Of a stretch of DNA of 64,000 nt, positions 26,582 through 35,900 are shown piece after piece. Under the pieces are notes generated by a model. The model did no database searches and was not told where the DNA came from. It worked only from the letters and a program-made list of their open reading frames with translations. Source of the DNA: Modestobacter sp. L9-4 (GTDB lineage Bacteria > Actinomycetota > Actinomycetes > Mycobacteriales > Geodermatophilaceae); contig NZ_CP077800.1 of assembly GCF_019112525.1 (NCBI RefSeq), positions 992,001 through 1,056,000 of the forward strand, in the 5' to 3' direction. Numbering within the stretch: position 1 is the first letter of the stretch; each line of letters begins with the position of its first letter. Both the position numbers and the translations under genes were made by a program.

Positions 26582-27157
26582 TCACCGTGCGGAGCCGGGC
26601 CCGTCCGCTCCAGGCGTAACGCTCCGTGCACCGTCCGCGTTCCCCTCCGCCGGACCGTCGGGGAGGGGGTGCTCGGCCAGCCGGTCGAGCAGCCGCCGGA
26701 ACGCCGTCTCGACCGCGGCGGCCCGCACCTGCGCCCGGTCGCCGGGCAGGTCCAGCTCGTGCACGACGGTGACCAGGCCGTCGCTGAGCCCCAGGTAGAC
26801 CCGACCCGGGGCGTGCCCGTCGACGGGGTCGGGGCCGGCCACGCCGGTCAGCCCGATCCCCCAGGTCGCCCCGCACCGACTGCGGATCCCCTCGGCCAAC
26901 GCGGCGGCGGCGGGCTCGCTGACCGGGCCGTGGGCGGCGAGCAGGTCCGCGGGGACGCCGGCGAGGGTGGTCTTCAGGTCGGTGGCGTAGACGACCGCCC
27001 CACCGCGCAGGGTGGCGCTCGCCCCGGGCACCGAGGCGAGGGTGGCGCAGAACAGGCCGGCGGTGAGCGACTCGGCGGCCGCGACGGTCTCCCGGCGGGC
27101 GAGCAGGGCCTCGTGGACGCGCTGGACCGTCGAGGTCCCGGGGCCGGGCCCGGTCAT
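26582..27157 (-). CDS. CinA C-terminal family (nicotinamide-nucleotide amidase-like)
   Basis: 191-residue stand-alone CinA C-terminal (PncC) domain, which deamidates nicotinamide mononucleotide in characterised members. Motifs include ETVAAAESLTAGLFCATLASVPGAS, GAVVYATDLKTTLAGVP, GPVSEPAAAALAEGIR and GIGLTGVAGPDPVDG. The usual N-terminal MoCF domain of full CinA is absent. The ATG at 27157 overlaps the pgsA stop by 4 nt (ATGA). The last 30 residues are a polar low-complexity tail. It belongs to the rimO-pgsA-cinA-clgR series common in actinobacteria. Confidence 0.9.
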   Translation of the reverse strand: MTGPGPGTSTVQRVHEALLARRETVAAAESLTAGLFCATLASVPGASATLRGGAVVYATDLKTTLAGVPADLLAAHGPVSEPAAAALAEGIRSRCGATWGIGLTGVAGPDPVDGHAPGRVYLGLSDGLVTVVHELDLPGDRAQVRAAAVETAFRRLLDRLAEHPLPDGPAEGNADGARSVTPGADGPGSAR

Positions 27158-27849
27158 GCCGCGGTGTCCCGCCTGGCCTCACCGGCGTCGGCGGCGTCCC
27201 CGGTCGCACCGGCGGAGCGGCGCTGGGCGGCGGCCGCCATGGCCCGCGCGCTGGTGCGACGCAGGGTGAGCGCCCGGTAGACGTAGTCGATCCCGGTGAC
27301 CACGGTGAGCACCACCGCGGCGGCCATGACCCACCAGCGGGCGGTGCCGAAGAGCCCGTCCAGCGGCAGGATGTACATGCCGATGGCCAGCGCCTGCAGC
27401 ACGGTCTTGGCCTTGCCGCCGCGGCTGGCGGCGATGACGCCGTGCCGGATGACCCAGAACCGCAGCAGGGTCACCCCCACCTCGCGGACGAGCACGACGG
27501 TGGTGACCCACCACGGCAGCAGCCCCAGGACCGAGAGCCCGAGCAGCGCGGTGCCGGTGAGCGCCTTGTCCGCGATCGGGTCGGCGAGCTTGCCGAACTC
27601 GGTGACCTGGTTGGTGCGCCGGGCGATCATCCCGTCGTAGCGGTCGGTGATGATCGCCAGGGCGAAGAACAGCGTGGCCCAGCCGCGGCGGCCGTCGTCC
27701 ATCCCGCCGTCGGAGAGCAGCAGCAGCGCGAACAGCGGGACGACCGCCAGCCGCAGCACGGTCAGCGCGTTGGGCAGGTTGACCAGGCGCGCGGTCTGCG
27801 GCGGGGTCGCCGCAGGATCGGCTGCCCCGTCCGGTACCAGCGCGCTCAT
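27154..27849 (-). CDS. pgsA: CDP-diacylglycerol-glycerol-3-phosphate 3-phosphatidyltransferase
   Basis: 231-residue membrane enzyme making phosphatidylglycerol phosphate from CDP-diacylglycerol. The CDP-alcohol phosphotransferase motif D-x2-D-G-x2-A-R-x8-G-x3-D-x3-D is complete at residues 69-94 (within DRYDGMIARR and GKLADPIADK). About five or six hydrophobic helices are visible. It starts 4 nt after rimO ends and overlaps cinA by 4 nt. An Ala/Arg-rich tail of about 35 residues follows the last helix. Confidence 0.92.
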   Translation of the reverse strand: MSALVPDGAADPAATPPQTARLVNLPNALTVLRLAVVPLFALLLLSDGGMDDGRRGWATLFFALAIITDRYDGMIARRTNQVTEFGKLADPIADKALTGTALLGLSVLGLLPWWVTTVVLVREVGVTLLRFWVIRHGVIAASRGGKAKTVLQALAIGMYILPLDGLFGTARWWVMAAAVVLTVVTGIDYVYRALTLRRTSARAMAAAAQRRSAGATGDAADAGEARRDTAA

Positions 27850-27853
27850 GGCC

Positions 27854-29362
27854 TCAGACCCCGGCCGGCACGGCCAGCGTCGGGTCCCAGGCGGTCGAGC
27901 CGGTGGACACGACCACCCGGGCGACGAGGTCCACGCCCTCGGTGTCGACCACCTCGGCGCGCACGACCTGCCCGGCCACCGCGCCCTCGGGCACCCCGGT
28001 CACGGTGGTGGTGCCGTCGGCGTCCGGGTCCTGGTGGGCGGCGTGCCCGCCCCAGGTGCCGGGCTCGGTCGCAGCACCCAGGTCGTCGGTGAGCAGCACC
28101 TCGACGACCGTGCCGATGCGCTCCTCGGCCCGCTGGGCGGTGAGCTCCTCGACCAGGTCGGTGATCCGCCGCACCCGGGCGTCGATCTCGTCCTGGTCGA
28201 GCTTGCCGGGCAGCGTGAGCGCCTCGGTGCCGTCCTCGTCGGAGTAGCCGAACACGCCGACGGCGTCCAGGCGGCCCTCGACGAGGAAGCGCTCGAGCTC
28301 GGCGACGTCGGCCTCGGTCTCGCCGGGGAAGCCGAGGATGACGTTGGTGCGGAACCCCGCACCCGGGGCCAGCGAGCGCGCCCGGTCGATGATGCCGAGG
28401 AAGTCGTCGGTGCCGCCGAACCGGCGCATGCGGCGCAGCAGGGTCGGCGAGGAGTGCTGGAACGACAGGTCGAAGTAGGGCGCGACACCCGGCGTCGTGG
28501 CGATGGTCTCCAGCAGGCCGGGGCGCAGCTCGGCGGGCTGCAGGTAGGCCACCCGCACCCGCACGATGCCCGGGACCGCGGCCAGCTGCGGGAGCAGCTT
28601 CTCCAGCGAGCGGAGGTCGCCGACGTCCTTGCCGTAGGAGGTGGAGTTCTCGCTGACCAGCACGATCTCCGTGACGCCCTGCGAGGCCAGCCAGTGCGCC
28701 TCGCCGAGGACCTCACCGGCCGGGCGGGAGACGAACGAGCCGCGGAACGCCGGGATGGCGCAGAAGGAGCAGCGGCGGTCGCAGCCCGACGCGATCTTCA
28801 GCGCCGCCGAGGGGCCGCTGGCCAGCCGCTTGCGGCGCAGCCAGTCGTGGCCGGGGATGGCGGGGGCGTCGGGCGCCTGGACGGCGGCGGTGCGGTCGAC
28901 CGGGCTGATCGGCAGCAGCATCCGCCGGTCCTGCGGGGTGTGCGGCACCAGCGGGCGCCCGGTGAGGACGTCGTCGAGCCGGTCGCCGATGGTGGCGTAG
29001 TCGTCGAAGCCCAGCACGGTGGCCTCCGGCAGCGCGCCGGCGAGCTCGGAGCCGTACCGCTCGGCCATGCAGCCCACCGCGACGACCTGCGCACCGGAGT
29101 CGGTGGCGGCGAGGATCGCGTCGACGGAGTCCTTCTTGGCGCTCTCGATGAACCCGCAGGTGTTCACCAGGACCGCGTCGGCGTCCTCGGCGTCGGCGAC
29201 CAGCTCGTAGCCGTCACCGGCGAGGCGTCCGGCGAGCTCCTCGGAGTCGACCTCGTTGCGGGCGCAGCCCAGCGTGACGACGGCGACCCGCCGAGCGCCG
29301 GAGTGCTGAGCAGCGAGGATCTGCCCTTCGGGGGACGTCATGGGACGGGGCAGGGCAGGCAC
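27854..29362 (-). CDS. rimO: Ribosomal protein S12 methylthiotransferase RimO
   Basis: 502-residue radical-SAM enzyme that methylthiolates an aspartate of ribosomal protein S12. The N-terminal UPF0004 domain has [18 protein letters not shown] and [16 protein letters not shown] (RimO rather than MiaB type). The radical-SAM cluster motif is CDRRCSFC near residue 195, and a TRAM-like domain ends the protein. The GTG at 29362 is favoured over ATG 29341, because a -10 TAGGAT sits exactly 6 nt before it, implying a leaderless transcript. It heads rimO-pgsA-cinA. Confidence 0.95.
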   Translation of the reverse strand: MPALPRPMTSPEGQILAAQHSGARRVAVVTLGCARNEVDSEELAGRLAGDGYELVADAEDADAVLVNTCGFIESAKKDSVDAILAATDSGAQVVAVGCMAERYGSELAGALPEATVLGFDDYATIGDRLDDVLTGRPLVPHTPQDRRMLLPISPVDRTAAVQAPDAPAIPGHDWLRRKRLASGPSAALKIASGCDRRCSFCAIPAFRGSFVSRPAGEVLGEAHWLASQGVTEIVLVSENSTSYGKDVGDLRSLEKLLPQLAAVPGIVRVRVAYLQPAELRPGLLETIATTPGVAPYFDLSFQHSSPTLLRRMRRFGGTDDFLGIIDRARSLAPGAGFRTNVILGFPGETEADVAELERFLVEGRLDAVGVFGYSDEDGTEALTLPGKLDQDEIDARVRRITDLVEELTAQRAEERIGTVVEVLLTDDLGAATEPGTWGGHAAHQDPDADGTTTVTGVPEGAVAGQVVRAEVVDTEGVDLVARVVVSTGSTAWDPTLAVPAGV

Positions 29363-29368
29363 CTGACC

Positions 29369-29374
29369 ATCCTA
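29369..29374 (-). promoter_or_regulatory. -10 element for leaderless rimO transcript
   Basis: TAGGAT on the minus strand, 6 nt before the GTG start of rimO. Confidence 0.55.
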
Positions 29375-29498
29375 TGCGCCGGGAGGCCGACCGCCGGGGA
29401 GACCAGCGCCACCCTCACCCCGGCCCCCGCCGTCCCCCGGCCCCCGTGCAGGGACCCGCGGCGAGCGGGGCGAGTCGTGGGGGCACGGGGGTCCTTCC

Positions 29499-32033
29499 TC
29501 AGACGTCGCCGCCGCCGCCGCGCAGCAGGAACAGCGTCGACTCCAGCTCGTCGGGCTTGAGCAGCACGTCGCGGGCCTTGGAGCCCTCCGACGGCCCGAC
29601 GATGCCGCGGCTCTCCATCAGGTCCATCAGCCGGCCGGCCTTGGCGAAGCCGACCCGCAGCTTGCGCTGCAGCATGGAGGTGGACCCGAACTGACTGGTG
29701 ACGACCAGCTCGACGGCCTGGACCAGCAGCTCCAGGTCGCTGCCGATGTCCTCGTCGATCTCCTTCTTCTCCCCCGCCGCGGCGGTGAAGACCTCCTCGC
29801 GGTACTCCGGCTCGGCCTGCCGCTTGGTGAACTCGACGACCGCCTCGATCTCGGCGTCGGAGACGTAGGCGCCCTGGACGCGGATCGGCTTGCCGGCGCC
29901 GATCGGCAGGAACAGGGCGTCGCCCATGCCGATCAGCTTCTCCGCGCCCGGCTGGTCGAGGATGACCCGGCTGTCGGTGAGGCTGGAGGTGGAGAACGCC
30001 AGCCGCGAGGGCACGTTGGCCTTGATCAGACCGGTGACGACGTCGACCGAGGGGCGCTGGGTGGCCAGCACCAGGTGGATGCCGGCCGCACGGGCCTTCT
30101 GGGTGATCCGGACGATCGACTCCTCGACGTCCCGCGGGGCGACCATCATCAGGTCGGCGAGCTCGTCGACGATGGTGAGGATGTAGGGGTAGGGCTGGTA
30201 GACCCGCTCGCTGCCGGGCGGGGCGGTGATCTCCCCGCGCTCGACCTTCTTGTTGAAGTCGTCGATGTGCCGCACCCCGGTGGCGCGCATGTCCTGGTAG
30301 CGCTGCTCCATCTCCTCCACCAGCCAGGCCAGCGCGGTGGCGGCCTTCTTGGGGTCGGTGATGATCGGCGTGATCAGGTGCGGGATGCCGTCGTAGGGCG
30401 TGAGCTCGACCATCTTCGGGTCGACCAGGATCATCCGCAGCTGGTCCGGGGTCGCCCGCAGCAGCAGCGAGGTCAGCAGCGAGTTGATGCAGCTGGACTT
30501 GCCGGCGCCGGTGGCACCGGCCACCAGCAGGTGCGGCATCTTCGCCAGGTTGGCGCAGACGAAGCCGCCCTCGATGTCCTTGCCCAGGCCGACCAGCATC
30601 GGGTGCGGGTCCTGCTTGGCCACCTGGGAGCGCATGACGTCGCCGAGGCTGACGGTCTCGCGGTCGGTGTTGGGCACCTCGACGCCGACCGCGGACTTGC
30701 CCGGGATCGGGGCCAGGATGCGGATGTTGTCGTTGGCGACGGCGTAGGCGAGGTTCTTGGTCAGCGCGGTGATCTTCTCGACCTTGACCGCGTTGCCCAG
30801 CTCGATCTCGTAGCGGGTCACCGTCGGGCCGCGGGTGTAGCTGGTGACGGCGGCGTCGATGTTGAACTGCTCGAGCACGCCGGTGATCGCCTCGATGGCG
30901 ACGTCGTTGGCCTTGGACTTGGCCCGCGGCGGGGTGCCCGGGCGCAGGACGCTGACCGAGGGCAGCGTGTAGGTGCCCTCGACCGGCTGGATGCGCAGCT
31001 GCTCGGGCTCCTCGATCGGGGGGAGGTCCTCCGGCGGGGCCGTGCGGTCGACGATCGGGCGGCGGGTGGGCACCGGCGGGGGCGGCGGCTCGGTGACGAC
31101 GGCCAGCGGCGCCTCGGCCATCGCACCGTGGTCGACGCGCGGCAGCGGGATCTCCCCGGTGTCCAGGGTGTCCTGCAGCTCCGCCACAGCGGTCTTGCGG
31201 CCCCGGCGGCTGCGCGGCGTCGGCGGCTCGTCCTCCTCGTAGATCTCGTCGAAGGCGTCGTAGTCGGCGTCCTCGTCGTCGCGGCCCAGCTGCCGGTCGA
31301 CCCAGCCGCGCAGCCGCTCGGGGACCTGGTGCACGGGGGTCGCGGTGACCACGAGCAGGCCGAAGAACGCCAGCAGGACCAGCAGCATGACCGTGACGAC
31401 GCTGCCGACGCCGGCGGTCAGCGGGGTGCCGACCGCCCAGCCGAGCAGCCCACCGGCACCCGAGCGGGGCCCGGCGTCGGCGTGCGAGCCGACGACGTGG
31501 GTGGTGCCGACGACCGCGGCGACCACGCTCACCCAGCCGATGAGCAGCCGCCCGCGCGCCTCGGGGTGCGGTGGGTGGCGCAGCAGCCGGACGGCGACCA
31601 GGAACAGCACGACCGGCAGCACCATGGTCAGCGAGCCGATGGCCCAGTGGACGGCGTCGGTGAGCAGCGAGCCGACGGGGCCGATGCCGTCGGTCCAGGC
31701 CGCGGCGCCCAGCACGATGGCCAGACCGAGGACGGCGAGGCCGACCCCGTCACGGCGGTGCTCGGGACCCAGCGGCTCGGTCTCGGACGGGCGGGCCACG
31801 GAGCGGGCCACGCCGCCGGCGCCGCGGGCCAGCAGGCCCCAGGCACCCGACGCCCCGCGCCACAGGCTGCCGGCGAGCGGGGAGCTCTTCTTCGGCGCGG
31901 GACGGCGGGCGGCCGTGGCACCGGTCTTCTTCGCGGGGGGCCGCTTCTTGGCAGTCGAGCCGCCGGCGCGCGGGCGGGCAGGGCTGCCGCCGCGAGCAGG
32001 CGCCCGGTTCGACGTCGTCGCGCGAGCAGGCAT
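29499..32033 (-). CDS. ftsK: DNA translocase FtsK/SpoIIIE
   Basis: 844-residue septal DNA pump for chromosome segregation. A basic Ala/Pro/Lys-rich N-terminus is followed by four membrane segments at about residues 96-113, 131-151, 162-181 and 209-229. A Pro/Glu-rich linker and the motor follow, with Walker A GATGAGKSS near residue 500, Walker B LTIVDELADLMM and the conserved LVLATQRPSVDV. The C-terminal gamma winged helix (QAVELVVTSQFGSTSMLQR) reads FtsK-orienting sequences. The ATG at 32033 lies 6 nt after a -10-like TACCGT, so it may be leaderless. It is divergent from the S9 peptidase gene. Confidence 0.96.
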   Translation of the reverse strand: MPARATTSNRAPARGGSPARPRAGGSTAKKRPPAKKTGATAARRPAPKKSSPLAGSLWRGASGAWGLLARGAGGVARSVARPSETEPLGPEHRRDGVGLAVLGLAIVLGAAAWTDGIGPVGSLLTDAVHWAIGSLTMVLPVVLFLVAVRLLRHPPHPEARGRLLIGWVSVVAAVVGTTHVVGSHADAGPRSGAGGLLGWAVGTPLTAGVGSVVTVMLLVLLAFFGLLVVTATPVHQVPERLRGWVDRQLGRDDEDADYDAFDEIYEEDEPPTPRSRRGRKTAVAELQDTLDTGEIPLPRVDHGAMAEAPLAVVTEPPPPPVPTRRPIVDRTAPPEDLPPIEEPEQLRIQPVEGTYTLPSVSVLRPGTPPRAKSKANDVAIEAITGVLEQFNIDAAVTSYTRGPTVTRYEIELGNAVKVEKITALTKNLAYAVANDNIRILAPIPGKSAVGVEVPNTDRETVSLGDVMRSQVAKQDPHPMLVGLGKDIEGGFVCANLAKMPHLLVAGATGAGKSSCINSLLTSLLLRATPDQLRMILVDPKMVELTPYDGIPHLITPIITDPKKAATALAWLVEEMEQRYQDMRATGVRHIDDFNKKVERGEITAPPGSERVYQPYPYILTIVDELADLMMVAPRDVEESIVRITQKARAAGIHLVLATQRPSVDVVTGLIKANVPSRLAFSTSSLTDSRVILDQPGAEKLIGMGDALFLPIGAGKPIRVQGAYVSDAEIEAVVEFTKRQAEPEYREEVFTAAAGEKKEIDEDIGSDLELLVQAVELVVTSQFGSTSMLQRKLRVGFAKAGRLMDLMESRGIVGPSEGSKARDVLLKPDELESTLFLLRGGGGDV

Positions 32034-32039
32034 GCTCCG

Positions 32040-32045
32040 ACGGTA
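32040..32045 (-). promoter_or_regulatory. -10 element for ftsK
   Basis: TACCGT on the minus strand, 6 nt before the ftsK ATG. A CGGAG just before the ATG is the alternative ribosome-binding explanation. Confidence 0.45.
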
Positions 32046-32156
32046 AACCGCGACCGGAGACCCCGGCCCCATTGCGCACAGCGTGTCCGGATCCGGTTCC
32101 GATCGTCCAGTCCCGGCGCCGGCTGGACGGTCGCAGCGCCCACCGGCCACGCTCGT

Positions 32157-32162
32157 TACGGT
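32157..32162 (+). promoter_or_regulatory. -10 element for the S9 peptidase gene
   Basis: TACGGT lies 7 nt before the GTG at 32170, and no Shine-Dalgarno is visible; a leaderless start is inferred. Confidence 0.5.
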
Positions 32163-32169
32163 CAGACCC

Positions 32170-34128
32170 GTGACCGCTCCTGCGCAGACGCTCCCCTTCG
32201 GCAGCTGGCCCACCCCGATCACCTCCGAGCTCGTCGTGCGCGCCGCCGCCCGGCTGGGCGAGGTCGTCGTCGACGGGGACGACGTCTGGTGGGCCGAGGG
32301 CCGGCCCAGCGAGGGCGGTCGCACCGCCCTGGTCCGCCGCTCCCCCGACGGGACGACGACCGACCTGCTCCCGCCGCCGTGGAACGCCCGCACCCGCGTG
32401 CACGAGTACGGCGGCGGCGCGTGGACGGTCTCGGCCGGCGCCGTGTGGCTCACCGCCTACGACGACCAGCGGCTGTACCGGGTCGCGGCCGGCAGCACCG
32501 AGCCGGTGGCGGTGACGCCCGAGCCGGAGCTGCCCGCCGGCGTCCGGTACGCCGACCTGTCCGTCGTCGAGGACGGCGCGGCGGTGCTCGCCGTCCGGGA
32601 GACCCACACCGCGAGCGGCGCCTCCGCCGACGTCGTCCACGAGGTGGTGCGGGTCGCCGTCGACGGCACCACCGAGGTGCTGGTGCACGGGCCCGACTTC
32701 GTCTCCGACCCGCGCCGCTCCCCCGACGGTTCGCTGTCCTGGCTGCAGTGGCAGCACCCGGACATGCCCTGGGACGCCGCCGAGCTGGTGGTCCGCGCGC
32801 CCGACGGCACCGAGACGGTGGTGGCCGGCGGCCGGTCCGGGGCGCAGCCGGAGTCGGTCGTGCAGCCGACCTGGGCCGCGGACGGGTCGCTGTGGTTCTT
32901 CGCCGACCGCACCGACGTGTGGGCGCTCTACCGCTGGACCCCCGCCGCGGGCATCGAGCTCGTGCTCGACCCGGGCAGTGACATCGCCGGCCCGCAGTGG
33001 GTGTTCGGGCAGAGCCGGTTCGCCCTGCTGTCCGGTGGCCGGGTGGCGCTGGCGTACGGCCGGGACGGCGCCGACCGGCTCGCCGTCCGCGAGGCCGACG
33101 GCACCGTGCGCGAGCTGCCGTCGCAGTACGCCTCGTTCGGCCAGCTGCGCGCCGCCGGCGAAGCCGTGGTGTGCGTCGCCGGTGGCCCGACGTCGGAGTC
33201 GGTGGTGCTGCGCACCTCCCTGGACGGTGCCGGTGAGGTGCTCCGGCCCGCCCGCGAGCTCGGCCTGGACGCCGGCTGGTTCTCCCGCCCGCAGCACGTC
33301 ACCTTCCCGACCGTGCCGGGCGACTCCGGCGTCGGTGAGGCGCACGCGCTGTTCTACCCGCCGGCCAACCCGCAGGTGACCGGACCGGACGACGAGCGCC
33401 CGCCGCTGCTGGTGCTGGTGCACGGCGGGCCGACGTCGGCCGCCCGGGCCGTGCTCGACCTCGGCGTGCAGTACTGGACCTCCCGCGGGTTCGCCGTCGC
33501 CGACGTCGACTACCGCGGCTCGACCGGCTACGGCCGGCGGTACCGCGACGCGCTGCAGGGCAACTGGGGCATCGCCGACCTCGACGACGTCGTGTCCTGC
33601 GCGCAGTGGCTGGCCGGCGACGGCCGCGTCGACCCGGCCCGGCTGGCCATCCGCGGTGGCTCGGCCGGTGGCTACACGACGCTGGCCGCGCTCACCTTCC
33701 GCCCCGGGGTGTTCGCCGCCGGCGCCAGCCACTACGGCGTCGCCGACCTGGCCGCGCTGGCCGCCGACACGCACTCCTTCGAGTCGCGCTACCTCGACGG
33801 GCTGATCGCGCCGTGGCCCTCGGGCGCCGACGTCTACGCCGAGCGCTCCCCCATCCACCACGTCGACGCCCTCGACACCCCGCTCGCGGTGTTCCAGGGC
33901 GACGAGGACCGGGTCGTCCCGCCGGAGCAGGCCGAGATGATGGTCGCCGCACTGCGCGCCAAGGGCGTGCCGCACGCCTACCTGCTGTTCGCCGGTGAGC
34001 AGCACGGCTTCCGCAAGGCGGCGAACATCCGCGCCGCCCTGGACGGCGAGCTGTCCTTCTACGCCCAGGTGCTCGGCTTCACCCTCCCCGCCGAGGAGGG
34101 CATCACCCCGATCGAGGTCGTGCGCTGA
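32170..34128 (+). CDS. S9 family prolyl oligopeptidase-like serine peptidase
   Basis: 652-residue protein with an N-terminal beta-propeller (repeats such as LSWLQWQHPDMPWD and DGSLWFFADRTDVWALYR) and a C-terminal alpha/beta hydrolase domain. The catalytic serine is in GGSAGGYT near residue 499, the aspartate in GDEDRVV near 579, and the histidine in EQHGF near 613. The oxyanion-side HGGPTS is also present. This is the S9C acylaminoacyl-peptidase/dipeptidyl-aminopeptidase type. No signal peptide, so it is probably cytosolic. The GTG at 32170 is chosen on the -10 spacing. It is convergent with the RNase J gene across a hairpin. Confidence 0.92.
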   Translation: MTAPAQTLPFGSWPTPITSELVVRAAARLGEVVVDGDDVWWAEGRPSEGGRTALVRRSPDGTTTDLLPPPWNARTRVHEYGGGAWTVSAGAVWLTAYDDQRLYRVAAGSTEPVAVTPEPELPAGVRYADLSVVEDGAAVLAVRETHTASGASADVVHEVVRVAVDGTTEVLVHGPDFVSDPRRSPDGSLSWLQWQHPDMPWDAAELVVRAPDGTETVVAGGRSGAQPESVVQPTWAADGSLWFFADRTDVWALYRWTPAAGIELVLDPGSDIAGPQWVFGQSRFALLSGGRVALAYGRDGADRLAVREADGTVRELPSQYASFGQLRAAGEAVVCVAGGPTSESVVLRTSLDGAGEVLRPARELGLDAGWFSRPQHVTFPTVPGDSGVGEAHALFYPPANPQVTGPDDERPPLLVLVHGGPTSAARAVLDLGVQYWTSRGFAVADVDYRGSTGYGRRYRDALQGNWGIADLDDVVSCAQWLAGDGRVDPARLAIRGGSAGGYTTLAALTFRPGVFAAGASHYGVADLAALAADTHSFESRYLDGLIAPWPSGADVYAERSPIHHVDALDTPLAVFQGDEDRVVPPEQAEMMVAALRAKGVPHAYLLFAGEQHGFRKAANIRAALDGELSFYAQVLGFTLPAEEGITPIEVVR

Positions 34129-34131
34129 CGC

Positions 34132-34175
34132 CATGGAGTCCCAGCGCTCGGGAGACGATGCGCTGGGACTCCATG
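34132..34175. terminator. Bidirectional hairpin between the S9 peptidase and RNase J genes
   Basis: Perfect 16-bp arms (34132-34147 and 34160-34175) with a 12-nt loop fill almost the whole gap between the two convergent stop codons at 34128 and 34180. Confidence 0.75.
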
Positions 34176-34179
34176 ACGG

Positions 34180-35900
34180 CTAGACCTCGAGGACGGTCGG
34201 GATGATCATCGGGCGGCGGCGGTACTTGTCCGACACCCACTTGCCGACCGTGCGGCGGATGACCTGGGAGAGCCGGTGGGCGTCCACCGACTGGTCCTCC
34301 ATGGCCCGGCCGAGCTCCTTCTCCACCAGCTCGAGCACCTCGTCGAAGGCGCCCTGGTCGTCGGAGAAGCCGCGGGCGGTCAGGTGCACCGGCCGCACGA
34401 TCGTGCGGGTGGAGGGCTCGATGACCACGGTGAGGGCCACGAAGCCCTCGTCGCCGAGGATCCGGCGGGCCTGCAGCGACTCCTCGCCGACGTCGCCGAC
34501 GTTGAGCCCGTCGACGTAGACGTTGCCGATCGGCACGCTGCCCACGATCGAGGCCTTGCCGTCGACGAGGTCGACGACCACGCCGTCCTCGGCGAGCAGG
34601 ACCTGGTCCCGGCGCATGCCGGTCTGCTCGGCCAGCGCGGCGTGCGCCCGCAGGTGCCGCCACTCGCCGTGCACCGGCATCAGGTGCCGCGGCTTGGCCA
34701 CGTTGATCAGGGTGCGCAGCTCGCCGGCCGGGGCGTGCCCGGAGACGTGCACCTTCGCCGTCTCCTTGTGCACGACGGTCGCGCCGAGCCGGGCGAGGGA
34801 GTTGATGACCTTGTAGACCGAGGTCTCGTTCCCGGGCACCAGGGACGACGCCAGGATGATCGTGTCGCCGGCCTCGATGGTGATCTGGTGGTGGTCACCG
34901 CGCGCCATGCGGCCGAGCGCGGACAGCGGCTCGCCCTGCGACCCGGTGCTGATCAGCACGACCTGCTCCGGGGGCATGGCGGTGGCCTCGTCGAGCTTGA
35001 CCATCAGGCCCGGCGGCACGTGCAGCAGGCCGAGGTCCTGCGCGACGCCCATGTTGCGCACCATCGAGCGGCCGACGAACGCGGCCTTGCGCCCGTGCTT
35101 GGCGGCGCAGTCGAGCACCTGCTGGATGCGGTGCACGTGGCTGGCGAAACTGGAGACGATGAGCCGCTGGGTGGCCCGGGCGAACACGTCGTCCAGGACC
35201 GGGCCGATGGTGCGCTCGGAGGTGACGAACCCGGGCACCTCGGCGTTGGTGGAGTCGGCCAGCAGCAGGTCGATGCCCTCGACGCCGAGCCGGGCGAAGG
35301 CGCCCAGGTCGGTGAGGACGCCGTCCAGCGGCAGCTGGTCCATCTTGAAGTCACCGGTGTGCACCAGCGTGCCGGCGGGGTGTGCACGGCGACGGCGAGC
35401 GCGTCGGGGATCGAGTGGTTGACGCTGATGAACTCGCAGTGGAAGGGCCCGGCCAGGTGGTCGTCACCGGCGGCCACCTCGACCAGCACCGGGTCGATGC
35501 GGTGCTCGCGCAGCTTGGCCTTGACCAGCGCCAGGGTGAACCGGGACCCCACCAGCGGGATGTCCTTGCGCAGCCGCAGCAGGTACGGGACGGCGCCGAT
35601 GTGGTCCTCGTGCCCGTGGGTGAGGACGACGGCGGTGATCTCGTGCAGCCGGTGCTCGATGACCCCGAAGTCGGGCAGGATCAGGTCGACGCCGGGCTGG
35701 TCGGCCTCGGGGAAGAGCACCCCGCAGTCGATGACCAGGAGCTGGCCGTCGAACTCCAGGACGGCCATGTTGCGGCCGATCTCGCCCAGCCCGCCCAGCG
35801 CCATCACCCGCAGGCCGCCCGCCGGCAGCGGCGGGGGCGCCTGCAGGCCGAGGTGGGGCTGCAGTGCGGGCTGCCCCTTCGGCGGCATCACGGTGGTCAC
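34180..35900 (-). pseudogene. rnj: Ribonuclease J, interrupted by a -1 frameshift
   Basis: RNase J is a metallo-beta-lactamase/beta-CASP nuclease for RNA maturation and decay. The first frame (from GTG 35900, overlapping the dapA stop by 4 nt) has LGGLGEIGRNMAVLEF and the metal motif THGHEDHIGAVPY. It runs on to PDALAVAVHTPP, where the homology shifts frame. The second frame resumes at HTGDFKMDQLPLDG and keeps GFVTSERT, SSFASHVHR, STGSQGEP, SGHAPAGELR and the C-terminal domain to TVLEV. Restoring one base in the four-G run at 35377-35380 would give the expected HTPAGTLVHTGDFK and a full-length protein. It is a real mutation or a sequencing error; everything else is intact. Confidence 0.85.

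Noticed and set aside
34135-34183. Short frame ending at 34183 reading MESQRSGDDALGLHDG
   Set aside because: It is wholly formed by the terminator hairpin between two convergent genes.
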